Below, piece by piece: positions 44,736-59,455 of a stretch of DNA of 64,000 bases (its first letter is position 1; each line of letters starts with the position of its first letter). Position numbers and translations under genes: made by a program. Under the pieces are notes generated by a model. It saw only the letters and a program-made list of their open reading frames with translations, did no database searches and was not told the origin of the DNA. The DNA comes from Cavia porcellus (lineage: Eukaryota; Chordata; Mammalia; Rodentia; Caviidae): NCBI RefSeq assembly GCF_034190915.1, contig NW_026947507.1, positions 17,742,501-17,806,500 of the forward strand, given 5' to 3'.

Positions 44736-47429
44736 CTTCTATCTATTCATATATCCATTGTGAGCATTAAAAAGAAACTAAAGAGATAAGCAAAAATATT
44801 ATCATATGTGTATGAAAGGTTTACGTGATTTCTAAAATATACACATACATACATATATGAAAAAATATACCTTGCAATTATCTTTTACTTTCTAGATTCC
44901 TCTTCTGAATGTATTATGAAATCAAAGTTGCCCTGTAAAACCAACATTACCTCTCCTTTGGAGATAAAGTAAAATGAAACAAAACAAAAAATAAATAAAA
45001 AGAAAAACAAACAAAACTCCTAGATTTTCAACATCAAATGACAAGCAGTGGGTAAAGAGAAAATTTTGGAATTCATCATTTATAAGCCAGCATCTACTTA
45101 AAAAAATAAATACACAGAACTCATAATTTGTACTCTGATTTTGCATGATAAATCTGAAAAACTACAGTTGGTGACTATTAACTAAAATTTGTAAGAATTT
45201 GACATCAAGATATTGGAGATATTCTGATTTTCCAAAATAATGTGGATTCTCAAAAATTAATTTTTCCTTCCATGTAGCTAAATATTTTGAAGCTTTGCAA
45301 TTTTCCCATCATAGAAAAAGGAATTTAGAAATATATTTCTTGACGTTTCATTCCAATGGGAATTTCATGCAAAAGTAATATTTAACAGCAGGCTGGGAAG
45401 AAGACTCATTGCCTTGTCAAATACCAGTTACAAAATTAGACACAGGCTTAAAGGGAACAAATGGTTTTGAAGTTGATCGTTTGTCTAAACTTTATTAAAA
45501 TTTCCATGAAAAAGTAATGATATTAATTGATGTATTGTCATGAATTCAGAACAAAAAACAAAATGAAAGGGTGATAGATTATTTTATATTAAAAACTAAT
45601 ATTACCAATAGCTAATGCTATATGAAAAATGAAAAATATTTAGATAAGTTAAACAGATGTTACACATCTATAACTACTTCAAACTGAAAGAGAAATCTAA
45701 CAGAAATACGTACGTGAAAATTTAAAATCATAAACTTTCCCAGGACGAGGTCTTATTAACAAAATATTGTTCCAGCTAAAATTGTTATCATTGCTTTATT
45801 TATCAGTAAACAATACTTACATGTGTTTTTCTCAGTGAATAATTTAGAATGTAAATCGTGGGTAATTAAATAATTTCTGTATATTTTAAAAACTGTTCTA
45901 GTTAAAATGCTGATATATTTCTAGACTTGTTTGCGGGGATGAATCCCCTCCCCGGGATCTAGAGTTATTTAGATTGCTACATTCTTTCCCTGTGTTTTTT
46001 CTTCAGTCTCTCCACTTTGCCTTTGACTTCAAACTTTCCTTGTGGCTCTTTTGGCTGCAGAGATCTTCTCTGTTTTCAGTTGTCACTGGTTTTCAGGTGT
46101 ATTGATTCTGGGTCCATTTTGGGTTTTCATTACTGAAAGATGCTATGTGACCTAACACTGTGATTAAGTATGTTTTTTTAATGTATTTATTTCAATGTTT
46201 TTGTTTTTACTGTCGTTATAGGGATATCAACAAGTGAAGACTCATTGCAATGGTTAATGTGGGAGTAAGATTCTATTTTTTCTAATATATTATTTTAGAA
46301 ATCAGGACACTGATGGATTGTATAGAGAATAAAGAAATGTCTCTTAAGGTTTAAAATACATGAAATAGAAAAATTCCTACATAGCTTAGAGATGGGCCAT
46401 CATGATCTGCCATTTTAAATATAGTTTCAATTATTCCTACAATATTATGGCTATGGAATATTAATAATGATATAATTAAGTACCACAATGGACTCTTAAC
46501 TGAGGAAATGTAAATCCTTGTCCTTAAGCCACTAGGAGAAAAATGTTCAATCATCAAGTTGAGAGCATTTGACATACTCTCTCAAATATGTCAAACAATA
46601 TTGTAAATTAGATTTCCTTTTAATCATACCATAACTACTTTTAAAGTTTGTCATGTATGTCTAGTAAGATTTGCATGAAAACACTGCAATTCTTATGTTA
46701 TTCAGTTTGCTAATTTAAAATTACTTTTTGTGTTGAACAAAAAGATCTTTATTTTTGAAATTCTTATTATATAAACTTTACAGATTAACTTTAGCATCAA
46801 TGCAGTTCTCTTGAAGCCTCTTGTGTCTTTTTCTTAGAATATCATTTTAATTTCAAGGATATGTTTGCATCAATTAGGTATTAGATTTGGCTGAATCAGA
46901 ATGATTTGAATTAAGACACACATGTGCACACACACACACAGGATAAAAGAGCTTCACAGTGTCTTTTATTGTTAACACACGGTTTCATTCTAATACCAAT
47001 ATAACCATTCAAATTCCTGTATCACATCACTTTTTCAAAAAAAAAAAAAGGGAAAAAAATTGGAAAGTTGGTGATGTATGTTCTTAGGAGAGTAAAAGAT
47101 GTTTGGGAAGTACTCAAATATCACTTTACATTACAATGGTTAGAATCATTACATAGAATCCCAGTTATACAAAAGTAAGGTTAAAAGTCTTTTCTCGGGG
47201 CAAAAGAGAATTGTCCAATTAAACATTTGTGTACAGTGTTACAAGAAATTTTGGAATAGGATAATTAGCTGTCTCTGTCACACCTCACTCTTTAAAAATC
47301 AAATCTATTCCTGTATCTTTCTCTTCACAGAGAAGTCACATAGTTCTTTCTTATTAAATCATCCACCTCAGGTTCTCTGGCTGTTGCACATTCTTCTCTA
47401 TCGTCTGATTAGATTTAACTGAATTTTTA
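44736..47429. other. AT-rich DNA, nothing firmly recognised
   Basis: No gene or clear repeat was found. A short (CA)n lies at 46925-46939 and an A-run at 47037-47049. A small GGGGAT-GA-ATCCCC hairpin is near 45936. Confidence 0.45.
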
Positions 47430-47575
47430 ATTAATAAAGTTTATTGATACCCTTTAGGTATATATAATGATTACATGCATAATAGTAAATTTGTACCTGT
47501 ATATGATATAATTTAATTCTTTCTTTTCCCATTCTCTTATGCTTATCCTTCTTCAGCTCCACTTCCCCTCCTTAT
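47430..47575 (-). mobile_element. possible L1 3'UTR fragment (antisense)
   Basis: 'taaagtttattgatac...tatataatgattacatgcataatagtaaatttgtacc' followed by a CT-rich stretch resembles an inverted L1-type 3'UTR. It is weak. Confidence 0.35.
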
Positions 47576-47609
47576 TTACAAAAGTTTTAGTTTTGCTTCT
47601 TTTCTTATT

Positions 47610-47850
47610 TTTAAATGGATGCACCTTGAGATTATACTCTTAAGTGAAACAAATAGGGCGTGCAAGTGTAAATACTGCATTATTTCTCTGGTGTGAGCAA
47701 CCAAAAGTATAAATAAGGACTCAAATGTGTGATAGATATTGTGAAATAGTAAGAAAATGTTAAATGTTAATGGGAACAAGGGAGGGAGAACGTGGAAAGT
47801 AAGGAATGGAAAACTAATTTAAAAATAGTTGGGTACAGTAATTTGGGCAC
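47610..47850 (+). mobile_element. L1 ORF2 end and purine-rich 3'UTR fragment
   Basis: 'cttgagattatactcttaagtgaaacaaatagggcgtgcaagtgtaaatactgcattatttctctggtgtg' follows the ORF2 end of L1 (I-M-L-S-E-I-S-Q region). 'gggaacaagggagggagaacgtgg' follows as its G/A-rich 3'UTR. Confidence 0.6.
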
Positions 47851-49995
47851 TGTTTTCTCATTATAACTATACAATGGTTTGGTTGGAATAAGTAAATTAA
47901 TTACAATATACCTTTTGAAGAAACAAAATTGCATCATCATTGGAGCAAGTAACATCTAGCTATTATCGTATTTTGTGGGGCTAGAATATAAAGAATTTTG
48001 CCTAAGGTAAGGAAACAAATTTCCTACCTTGCCCACTTGTCATGCCTGATAAGTTTTCCGGCTATCCTCCATGCCCGTTGTCTATTGAATTTGTGAAGAA
48101 GCCATTTTTTTATTATTATTTGTAGCCATTTTGAAATCCACGGATTATGTACAGCTATTTGTTTGATGGCAGTTTAGAGCAAAACACACATAGGCTCCTG
48201 AAAATTCACAGGCTTCTGCAGCCTCTTCAAATTTTTTTCATAGGAATAAAAGTTTGTTTTCAAGCTATTAGCTTTTGGCCAGTTTCCTGTGTAAATAACC
48301 CCAGACAGAGAGTCCATCTGGACATAGAAATTAAACCTGAGCAATCTCACCTTTTATAGAGATACTATTCTTAGTGCTTTGTCCTTCAAACTCTCAGGGA
48401 TGACAGGAAACTACATTTGGACCGTTAAAATATTTACCTGTCACCACCATATCTTTCAAATGGTATTGTTACTGTAAGTTTCATAGTCTTTTAGTTCTTA
48501 ATCCTTTGTACATATTTTTATCACAACATAACCTAAAATAATTAACTAACACTTGGAATTCTGTAAACCAATGTCATTGTGTCTAGGTGAAGGAACTAAC
48601 TATGTCCTTTGATATAAAAGACTTAATTTTTACTGCAACTGTACTGTTTTAAATGGCTATAGGTCATGCTTGAATCACAATGGCTTTTTCAACAACCATT
48701 AATTAGTTAAATAGCTGTTTTCTGTCAATCTGGTCTTTGTCAATATATCTACATTCACATGATTAGTGTTATTAGAAATGCGATATAATTTTACAACATT
48801 AATGCAGTTTTATTGGATTTTCAAACGAAAGTTGAACACAAAATACAGGTTCTCAATCTAATTAAAAAAAAGAAAAACATAAATGTAAATAGAGATCAGA
48901 CTTTTATCAAGCCAATACTTACTAGGATTATTTACAACTCCAAAACTAATTAAGAATGTTATATTTTATATATATAGAATTTTATCTCATATATATATAT
49001 ATATATACATATTTAGATTGCAATTAAATTCACTTTCTTTTTAGTATTTGTTGTACTTCAAACACTTAAGGTTGACATTATCAAGATGTTTTCTTTTCTA
49101 AAGTTTAATAATATTAGATGCATTGTGAGCATTTTGAAAAATGAAACAAAGTTATTAGAGTGAACTAAATATATCACAATCTTTTACAGAAGTGCTGCAG
49201 TATGAAAAACAGGATATATTTTATATGTAAATAAATGCTATTTAGATCTATGTTTTTCATTCTCCAGTGATAGTAGACTCTTCTGATTGATGGCTTTATG
49301 TAAATAAACCCTTGGACTTTGAGATACTGCTGAATGTTAGAAATCACAAAGCAACTGAGCAGTGGAGCTTTGGAGGAGCCCTACGTAGGTGTGGTGAATG
49401 GGGTAATATTTATATATAAAACTCTATTTCTTCTACATTTTTAATAAACTTCATGAAACTTTATTGGTCAATACTTAGAGATATTTTCAGCGCTATGTTT
49501 AACACAATATACTTCTACATATGGATGCAATACACATATTATCATATAATTAAAAGAAAAGTTCACATTACTTACCAAAGTTTGAAAATGTGCCCACATT
49601 TTCCCAAGACTTTGCAGAACAGTGCACAATATTTGTTTTATATTTGACATAAATCAAATAATTTGCTTCCCTGTAGTCCTAGACATACATGATGAATGAG
49701 ACAGATATTTCCAATGCCAAAACTTTGTGATTTTCACTTTTAGAATTTGATTTTATTTATACAATTATCAATTCAGAATTTAATTAGAAGATCTCATGAG
49801 ATATTATTATCATTGGTTAGCTCTATATCTGTAAACTGTATGTTAGGAAGGTCACAATGACAAGAAACAACGTCTAGTGGATTTAAGAGAAATTAGAAGA
49901 GACAATATCTTGCAGATGAGAGAAAATAATTTCAGAAATAACTATGAATTTTTATAAAAAATACTGCCAAAAATTTTGTAGTTGCTGTTATTTTT
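47851..49995. other. AT-rich DNA, nothing firmly recognised
   Basis: No gene or named repeat was found. A TA-rich microsatellite lies at 48,960-49,010. Confidence 0.45.
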
Positions 49996-50168
49996 AGTTT
50001 TTTTTTTTTTCTCTCTTTTTATTTGAAGGGTGGGTTGGGGTAAGGCAGACTCTCACTTCATAGTTCACAGTGGCCTTAACATGATTATGTATCTCAGGCT
50101 AGCCTCAAACTCTTGGGAATTCTCTTGATTTAGGCTTCTTGACAGCTGGGATTATATGCATGTGCCAA
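49996..50168 (-). mobile_element. B1 SINE (antisense)
   Basis: Inverted B1 order with a T-rich start: 'aaggcagactctcacttcatagttcacagtggccttaac', 'tatctcaggctagcctcaaac', 'ttcttgacagctgggattatatgcatgtgcc'. Confidence 0.8.
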
Positions 50169-53100
50169 AAAACTGGCTGTTACTGTTTTGCAGTCTATTT
50201 TCTTGTTGTGTAAAAAACTAGTAGCACATTTGTATATTCCTAAGAAAAATATGAACCAAAATTTAAAGTCCATAAGGGTGGAAAATTGATAAGAAAGATA
50301 GTTAACTAGAGAGTGCATGAGATCCAAAATATAGGTGGATGATTTTTTTGGTGAAATAAATTTTGTAATAAGTTTTCTGAGTCTAGTGTATGAATGTGGT
50401 ACATATATTCACGTTAATCATATCTGCAGAATGTGTTATCAAATGTTTCAGTTATAATAACCAAGGATAACTCAAAGTCGTATCCTGAAGTTAAGGAGTA
50501 GGAAGGAGGGTTATATGTTGGAAGTAAGAAATTATGAGCCATCTTGGAGAGTTGGAGAAGATAAATCTGCATCTCATCATCTTAAGATCACCAAAGAAAT
50601 ATCTGTATGTAGAAACGGGAGACATGTAGGCATAACCAACAAGAGATGCTTTTGCTAAGTGAATTTTCACAGTAAGGAAAAAATGTCAAAATAATAAATA
50701 CATATAAAATATTGATCGATCATGATACCTACTAATAAAACAGAAGGTATCAGTGAAAATGTCATACACTTTGAAGCTCATATAGGGTAGAATCACAGGC
50801 ATAGCCTGAGTATTAAGGGAAAGAATTTCAAATGTTAGAGGCAAAGTTCATAAAATGTGATGAATAAATTTGAGAAAAGGAAAGTTTGCAGACATTTGTA
50901 CTTCCACTGTTTTGGGGGAATTGTTTAGTGAAATATAGAATAAGAGCATTGAAAGAAAAGACTCTTTTGAAGCCATTGTACTGAGCAATCTACATTTAGT
51001 CTTCAATTTATTATGGCTCTACTTAATGTCTTTTTTTACACTTTACTGTTATGTAAAAACTTCAATAGAAATAATACTTTGGATTTTGATCTTTCCTTGG
51101 GCCAGTACAGATGGTGGGTAGAGTGGCAAGCCAGTACTCCAGGATACCCGGATACAGACAGGTAAACTATCCAGATTCTGTAATAGTGGTAGAGGCTTTG
51201 TGGGGCATGTGTTACTTTTTTTTTTTTAAGAGAAAAGATGTAAATGAATGAGTTTATTTTATAAACTAAAACCTTGATATTCAGGTTTAATTGCAGTATT
51301 GGCTCTCTGTGAAATATAAGTGAATACTTGATTGTAGTTTGGGCACTCATTTCTAAAAGGTTTGCCGTCACTCTTCTATAGTGAACCATGCTGCCAAGTT
51401 GTTCAGTAGAATAGGCATTTTCAATTTATAGTATTTTCAACTTATGATAGATTTATTGGCATATAAGACTATTGTAAGTAGATGAATGCGAATGATAGAT
51501 GCATATAGAAATTCCAAAAACAATTAGAAAAAAGTTATTTGTCAAGAAATTTACAGTGAAGTAGAAACTGATGTTATATAAAACTTAGGGTAAACAGTCC
51601 ATTTATTGGGAAGTCCCAACAATTTACTTCCATAATTAATTAATATATAATCATTGTATTATCTTTGAACTTTGCTATTTTATATGAACTTTGTAGCTGG
51701 AATTATTTTTAGGGAAATAGGAAAAATGTTCTCAAGAATGTCTATTAAAAAGAGAAGACAGCTCTTGTACACCTAAAGCCAAAGATTTAAGATATTTTGG
51801 TTGCATTTTGGAGACAGCTTTGAGAAGAGTATGCAGGAATATTGACCTTTATAGCAGAGCTTAGATTTCCTGTAACAAGAACATCAACAAATATCCACAG
51901 AAAATGAGGAAGATAAAGTAGATTTTGCAGTTGATGACCCATAAATTTTAGAAGGCATTGCAGACAGATTTTAGGAAGAAGAGGAAGTGATGATAATGAG
52001 ATATTTAGATCACTTATGGGGAGGGCCATGCCAAAGTGCTTGAGACATTTTACAGGCAAGGCTGTGTGTGTTGGAAGACAGAGTGCGCAGAAGTCTGGAG
52101 GTCACTAATGAATTTCCTTTGGGAAACCAATTTGTAACCAACGTGTTGTTTTAGCTGAGAAAATGCTACTGTAAGGACTCTGGATAAAGGAAAAATGATT
52201 TACTATTTTTAAGAAACAACGAAAAGGCGATGTAAAATAGAGATGTTAGATAATATAAGAAAAGTAGTTCATGGCTAAATTATATAGAAAACACTATGTA
52301 AAGAGAGTTGGATTTGTTTGAGAGTCAGATGAATAATTTTGGAGAATTTCAAGCAGATAAATGTCTTTTGTCTAACTTAGGTTTTGAGACACTAACTTGG
52401 ATTTTAGGCAGAGATGGGTTATATAAATATCCAGACAAATAAAATGGAAGCTTAGAAAATGTACACATAGTAAAGGTATTAAGAATTCACAGGATTTTGC
52501 AAATGCTTTGAAATGAGAACCAAACTGATTTTTGGTGGGATATGCATACTTTTAAAGAACAGAAAAGTGTCAGAAGAAAATTAATATCCTTTATCTTTCC
52601 CACTGGCAATTTCCACTTCCTAAGAAGAAGGCTGGTGGTGAAATTTTGTCTTTGTGAGAACAAGTCAAGAGATCTGTCTTTAAAATATTGTATTGAAAGG
52701 TATGTTAGACATGTAACTTGAGATGCTGAAAAGAAGTTGATTTTACATGTTCAGGGGAGAAGTCAGAGGTAAAAGTTTAAAGTACATATTTTATTTATTT
52801 TACTGCTTATATTTTTCTACAGTATACCATACTTTTACTGCTAGCTTTAGTCAACACTAACTCTTCTTGAATATTTTAATGTTATAAGTAATTGTTTCAG
52901 CTTTCATAACTATGCCTTGTACTTTTCACAACCTAAAATTATATATTCCTTCTGTTTCTAATGCTATGAATATTTGCCATTTCTCTTTGGTGTACTTCCC
53001 ATTTACTTTCTCTGTTCATTCAATTTCTCTCTCATTTTGCTATTCAGTTGATTATTAAGCTTCACTACAATATAAATCTAATTTTAAAATCATTAATAAG

Positions 53101-53289
53101 CAACTTACTGACGTACTGTCCTCTTTAATCACTCTTATTACTTGCATGTATTTTAATATCTTTGTCTGTTGCTTTAAACATTAACATTATTTTATTCTTT
53201 ATTGAAATGATTTCTTGTATTTATGGCATTATCTTTTTAAAAAATTTGTTGTATTTTTGGTTTTCTGCCAAATTAGGTATTTTAGATAC
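50169..53289. other. AT-rich DNA, nothing recognised
   Basis: The longest open frame (117 codons, minus, 51036-51389) has no recognisable domain and is treated as chance. No repeat was named. Confidence 0.45.
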
Positions 53290-53730
53290 TTTTTTGTTTG
53301 CTGAGGCAAAATATCCAACACCTAAAGTTAAAGAAGCAAAGATTTATTTAGCTCACAGTTCATAGAAATTTCAGTCCATATTTGGCTGTCTCCAAGGTTG
53401 ACATCAGAAAAGAGCATCTCAAAGGAGAAATAGTTCATGGTGGGCAGAAGGCAGGAAAGCATTGAAGTAGTGAAGAAACAGCAGTAACAACAGCAGCCCT
53501 CTTTCTGTACCTTATAATCTATCCAGGCTTCATAATGTTAGGGTGGGTAAACTCACACTAAGTATGGACGTTCCCATTATCCACACTTAAACCAATCAGT
53601 GAATTAATATGATAATCTCACACACACTTAATTTTACTATCATACACTCTTCATTTAGCCACCTCCTAAAAGTCCCACCTATGAGCACATGGAGCTTTTA
53701 GGGGCCACCTAGTCAAGCCATAGCATGTGG
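53290..53730 (-). mobile_element. ERVL-MaLR LTR (antisense)
   Basis: The plus strand gives the inverted LTR order: 'tttgctgaggcaaaatatccaacacc', 'aagcaaagatttatttagctcacagttcatagaaatttcagtccatatttgg', 'catggtgggcagaaggcaggaaagca', 'ccacctcctaaaagtcccacctatgagcacatgg', 'ggggccacctagtcaagccatagca'. Confidence 0.75.
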
Positions 53731-54714
53731 AATCAGTAGCCTGTTTCATAAGTGCTGCATAAGCTTATTGTACCTGTCTCTGTCTTTTATTCTTGACGTA
53801 GAAATTTTCATTCATACAGTACCTCCCATACTTTTAACCTCCCATACTTTTTGTTTAAAAGCCTGATCCTTTTTACTTCTCACAGGAAGATGTCTAACAT
53901 TTCATGTAAGAAATTAAGGCAAAGGATCTAGTTAGCCTTGGTACTTCTCTAAATAAACTGCTTATATTTCATACCTAGTCTGAGGTTTGTCACACTTTCA
54001 TTCACAGCAACTCTCACACTAAAAGGAGTTTGTCCAAAAATGAGATCACCTCTAAAATTTAGAATCAGTCTCTCTACAGTTCATCTGCCAAACAGTTTAA
54101 CCATGTTATCACCATATCAGAAATGAGGCATAAATTCTATCAGCTCCAACTTTCAAATGAGAATATTCTCCAAAACAGACTAAATAATTATATTAAGACT
54201 ATAATTTAAAATAGTTGAACTGGAGTCCAATCCTAGAGAGACTATCAATAAAGTTTATGTCTAATAGAGCATGATTTACTATGAAGACTAACTTGAGACT
54301 CCAATATATGGACCATTTATAATCTGAAATCTGAGTTCTACTTCTTTGTCTATTTTGGTCTTCATTCAGAAATAACCCTTTTCCCTCTACCTCTCTTTTT
54401 TTGGTATTGCTGGATTGTCTTTGGATACATTTAGTGTCTTCCAAAATTTAGAGAATAAAGAAGTATTATGAAGAAAATAATTTTAGCAAATTATAATTTT
54501 ATATTTATATATAATATATTAAAAAAGTTCATAGATTTCATTAGATCTTAATAATATTATAAATCACAAAAGTTATTATATAGGAAATATTGTTTTGGCA
54601 TATTCATATCTTCTCATATGAAAAAACAGAGGAAACTTAAACTGCACACAGATCCAAATACATGAAATAAAAAGTAAATATTTTCAGTTGAATTGTTTAT
54701 TTAAAGATTTTGTT
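53731..54714. other. AT-rich DNA, nothing recognised
   Basis: No repeat or gene was recognised. Confidence 0.5.
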
Positions 54715-54791
54715 GGTATGGGGATTTAGCTCAGTGGCTCAAGTGCTTGCCTAGTAAGCATGAGTTCAATTCCTAGTACAAAAAAAAAAAA
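54715..54791 (+). mobile_element. ID-type SINE
   Basis: 'ggtatggggatttagctcagtggctcaagtgcttgcctagtaagcatgagttcaattcctagtac' and A13 form a compact tRNA-derived SINE with intact A- and B-box regions. Short similar flanks AGATTTTGT / AGAATTTGT could be its duplication. Confidence 0.9.
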
Positions 54792-55964
54792 GAATTTGTC
54801 AATGGAAATAACAGTAGAGATATCAGTAAAATTACTGTTATGCTAAATCTTACATATTAGCCAAAATATGGAAGTACAACAAACATTTCTCAAAAAATAT
54901 AGCATTATTTTCAAAACACACAAAACAGCTCTGTTAACATACTATTCTAAATCAAGCCATAACTAATGACACTTTGAGAGAGATGTATTTTTCTATATTG
55001 AGGTGTTTTGTAAATGAAAAGCTATTTAAGTACTAAAATCAATTGAGTTTATAATACCATGCTTTCTGATGAGAATAGTGCACAAAAATGCCTGCAAGTT
55101 GCTTGTTACAAGGGCTAAATGAGATTGTACCTATGGTTATTATCAGCTCATACATTCATCATTATAAACCGCTTCATTTTTATTTTATTATATTGATTCA
55201 CCTTAGCACCCAAGACAGTTTGTACACCTACAAATTTCAGAAAACATTGATTTACCTAAATTATTCAATAGCTTACTATATGGCTATTATGTCATTTAAC
55301 ATTTTAGATGATCAATACAACTTTTTTTAATTGCTTGTCACATACCTAAAGTATCTCAAATGTGCTTTGTTGTAATCGTTAATTTGCACTATGTTGATGA
55401 CACATTTATAAATCAACTCATTTAAAACAATAAACTAGCATATGTGGGGGGGAAGTACTTTGATATGAAATGAATAATTTAAACTACTTGGGTTATAAAA
55501 CACTGCAGAATACTTTATTAAGTTTATGATAATTTTATTTCTCAAACAACTAAAAGGTAGGCTGCAGTGTTTTGTGGGCATTACATACATGATTTTCCCA
55601 TTTTCAACTCTTCATCAGTACAATAGATAATAAGCTAAGTAACCTCAGAGTAATATTTTCTATTTTGAAAATCTTCTGTAGGGAATTTTAACTAAATGAC
55701 AATAGAACCATTGTAACTTTGGCAAAATATATCTTTCAGAGGGTAATTGATTTCTTTATTAGAAAAATTGCAAAAGTTCATTGAAATTATAGAAATAAAC
55801 TTAGAGAGGATGATAATTTTCTAAAGATGTTAACTAACCTGCCAATAGTACCTCCGTTTGAATCACTCTCAAAGAGCTATTGTGAACTTAGTACTCATTT
55901 TCTTCTATTAAAAAAAGGCATATTAGGGCAGAGATTTATGCTTGTTTTGTTCATTTTACTGTGA
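54792..55964. other. AT-rich DNA, nothing recognised
   Basis: No repeat or gene was recognised. Confidence 0.5.
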
Positions 55965-56045
55965 CCATAGCATCTCTGACACTGATGATACAGAACAGGT
56001 GCTCAGTAAATATGTATTGAGTGAGACATGAATAAAAGTATAATT
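55965..56045 (+). mobile_element. possible MIR or L2 3' end
   Basis: 'acagaacaggtgctcagtaaatatgtattgagtgagacatgaat' resembles the shared MIR/L2-type end 'gtaggtgctcaataaatgtttgttgaatgaatg'. Confidence 0.45.
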
Positions 56046-59000
56046 TTACTAGTGTTTTTATTTAATTATAATACTGACATGGGCTAATTTATGAACTGAC
56101 ATTTGTGTTTTCACTAAATGTGTTTGTTTACTCTAACTGAAGTAATATTAAATTGAATAAAATATGTCCCGTAAACTTGACAGGATTCTTTTCGTGTGTG
56201 TAAGCCCAGTTCAGGAGGATGCAGCAATTATAATACATTAAAGCTGAATATGAAGTTGAATCTTGTGAAAAGATTATATATACTATGTAGAATGAAAAGA
56301 AATACAGCAAATTTCTAAGAGACATTTACAGTCAAGTGAGATCACAAGGTCAGAAAAGCAAACACGATTTAAATTTTGAAGAATTATTTGCGCACACATA
56401 AAAACTACTGTGTTCCAGGACTTTTCAACTGATTCTGATATTACGAGGTATTAGAAAAGCTTAGTATCGCTCACTTTAAGTACACAAATATTGTACCTTG
56501 GGATTACTGTAATGACTGTTGTAAGCATCTTTATTTGTAGCAGTTGCACTTCATATTTCTAATGATTTCTTTGATGCATTCCTTCATTAATGGCATGATA
56601 TATGTGAGAGTTATATTCTAACTTGTTGATATGAGGAAACCAAAGAAATATTTTATAAGAAGCAGCAAAATACATAAAATACGTATGCATAAAATTTGTA
56701 AATATGTATATTTTTATATGTACAACATGTGTCTTCTGTCTACTTTTTACTTCATAGGATTTAAAGAACTTTTCTGGGTGAACATGTATTGATATTTTGG
56801 ATTAAATGTTTACTAAGTGCTGCGTTCATCACTTCATTTGGCAATAATTTTCTCCAAATCTGTACTGAAATTTTTTATGTCTTAGAGTTTGGAACACAAA
56901 ATTAAACAAAATTCTTAATATAAATTAGTAAATTTCATTTAATCTTTATCAGAGCATTTTCCAGCATTACTGTTTGATTTACTATTATTGTAATATTCAA
57001 AAGAAATCAATTTTTAAATAAAAAAATGAAATTTCATCTCTGTCCTCTAAATTGGTTCCATCCACATTTCATATTCATAGTTTATCTAAAATATAAAATA
57101 ATTTAAAACTAATTGGATTAAAAACTAAAATTATTAAAGAAATATTTCTTGAAAACAGCACATGTAAACAGGATATCAAAAATAATTTTATCTAATAGAA
57201 ATAAATTCTAAAGTCAAGACCTGTGATTTGAGTAGAGCTACAATGTGCATTTGAGAGAAAAGGAAAACATGGATTGGTTGATTCTGTATACTCAAAGCAT
57301 TGTCTTCACGACTTCAGAAGTTTTTGAACCAGAAACATATTCTGTATTCACATTATGTAGTGTTTTGTGTTCTCAATTTAATATGAATTATTATAATTGT
57401 TGTCATCTTTCTAGTGTCATGTACCTATAATTTATGGCTGATAAAAAGTTTTCTATTGCATGTTGTAAATTGAGTCAAATTTATTTACACTGTAGACCCT
57501 CTCCTCATGTTCCTAGGCAGAATTAGCCCAACATTTGGTTAGGTTAGACACCACTTATAATTTAATTTTAGTTTAAATTTTTCCTTAGAAAGTCACAATC
57601 GAATTTAAGTAAATTCTGTTGCTTAACTATGTAATATGTCTTTATTACACAGGTCTGATTCAATTTATCTATCTATTGCATATTTACAGTCCTCAATAGA
57701 CTTATGGACCAGTATTTTACCTTGTATATTACCTTTCTACAATAATTGTGGATGTATAGAAAAATCACTGCTTATTAATTGTTGAATAATTATTTGAATA
57801 TTATTACCTACAATGACTTGAGTTTAAATATATCTAAATAATTTTGTAATTCACCTTGATGCTACGTTTGTCAATCTCTAAACAAGGTAAGACAAATTTA
57901 TTACTGTTTCTGCTTACATTTACTCCTTAAAATCAATTTGATTTATAACCATTGAAAATGTCTTTCTAAAAAGGAAGTTAAAGTAAGTCAGTCTGAAAAT
58001 TTTCCATTGAATATACTAAAAAGGAAGTAATCTACAAGGCCTGTATGGACATTCTTATGTTAATTACCTCCTATTGTCAGCACTCATCTCTATCACCTTA
58101 ATTCAAATAAGATACACTTCATCCTCACTGATTTTCTAGTAAGCTTTTTAGGCATAAGATGATTTCTATCAAAAGGACAGTATTAGATATTTCAATTCAA
58201 ACTTCCAGAACCAACAGAACAACAACTGAATAGTTCATGTCATATAGAAATTTTCTGTATAACAGATTTTCATAGGCAGAATATCTTTAATTTGTTGATA
58301 TGATGTTGCATCACATAAGGCTTTGCTTTGTTTCCATGGTATGGGCTAGACAATCAGCCCCAGAGACAGATTCCTAAAGAAATAAACAAGAAAATAAACT
58401 TAAGTTGCAGTAATGTACCAATAAACTCACTGACTGAAAATATTGTAAGTCTAACCTGTTTAACATAATCTACCAAACTTCATAGTTTAGTAACACAGTG
58501 TAGTGAACTGGTTGTTTCAATCAGTGGTTTATTGGAATTGCAAATTATCACTATTGCCACTGTACAGTCGTGAAAGAATCATACTGCATATTGTTAGCTC
58601 ATGCAAAGGTCAAAACACAAACTGGAAAATATGGCTTCCATAAACAGGCACAATTTTCACAGGTCACAAAACTGAGAAATTTTAAATCCAACCATCACGA
58701 GAAGTCAGAGCTTTCTTCTCTCTTATTTAGACAATATGATGTAGCAATTGAACTTACTTCCATTAATAACCCACGAGTTCTCTTTCCCGGGTCTCTATCT
58801 GCCAGCTTGAAAATGTTTTTAGTAGCTGTGCCCTGATATGAGATATGAGAGTATTTAGAGTAAAAGAATATATTTACAAAAGAAAGGAAAAAATACTCAA
58901 TGGAGAAAACTACATGGCTATTACACGGTCTTGGATTCATTACTTCTCTAAGCTCAGATTTTAAAATGCTTAGATCCTAGGTACCATCTAGGTTTTTATT

Positions 59001-59109
59001 TTCTAGCACATTGCCTTTTGTTTCTGTAGAAACAATCCATACCAGAAAATATTTAGTAACATTATTGGACTCTTTTGCTTTTGTATATTAAGTGTCTCAT
59101 TCTATTTCT
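56046..59109. other. AT-rich DNA, nothing recognised
   Basis: No repeat or gene was recognised; open frames are short. Confidence 0.45.
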
Positions 59110-59250
59110 GTTTCTCCACTAAAATGAATGCAAGTAAGCTCTTTGAGAACAAGAATTTGTTAAGGTTATGCTCCATTTCAATCCTCCTTGCAAACAGATG
59201 AGTGCCAGGTACACACTAATCTCTCCAAACAACATGGAATAAATGAATGG
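59110..59250 (+). mobile_element. L2 LINE 3' end
   Basis: 'ctccactaaaatgaatgcaagtaagctctttgagaacaagaatttgtt' and then 'gatgagtgccaggtacacactaatc...ggaataaatgaatgg' follow the L2 3' region ('actagaatgtaagctccatgagggcagg...gtgcctggcacatagtagg...ataaatatttgttgaatgaatg'). Confidence 0.65.
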
Positions 59251-59356
59251 TAGTTTGTTTCTGACACAATTTTATAATGTTCTCTGAAAAAAATAATCTC
59301 TGCAGCTTGCTATCAAGACTGCATCCGTCAGAGACCAAAACCGTGATAGCTAAAAT

Positions 59357-59358
<2 letters not shown>

Positions 59359-59431
<73 letters not shown>

Positions 59432-59455
59432 GACAGAGAGAGACAGAGAGAGACT
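59359..59455. repeat. compound (AT)n(AG)n microsatellite
   Basis: About 16 AT units pass straight into about 15 AG units, then AGACAG-type imperfect repeats. Confidence 0.95.

Noticed and set aside
51036..51389. 117-codon minus-strand frame
   Set aside because: No domain, no conserved context and a composition expected of AT-rich chance frames.
54715..54791. Functional tRNA gene
   Set aside because: A- and B-box regions are those of an ID SINE; the cloverleaf is not closed and an A tail follows.
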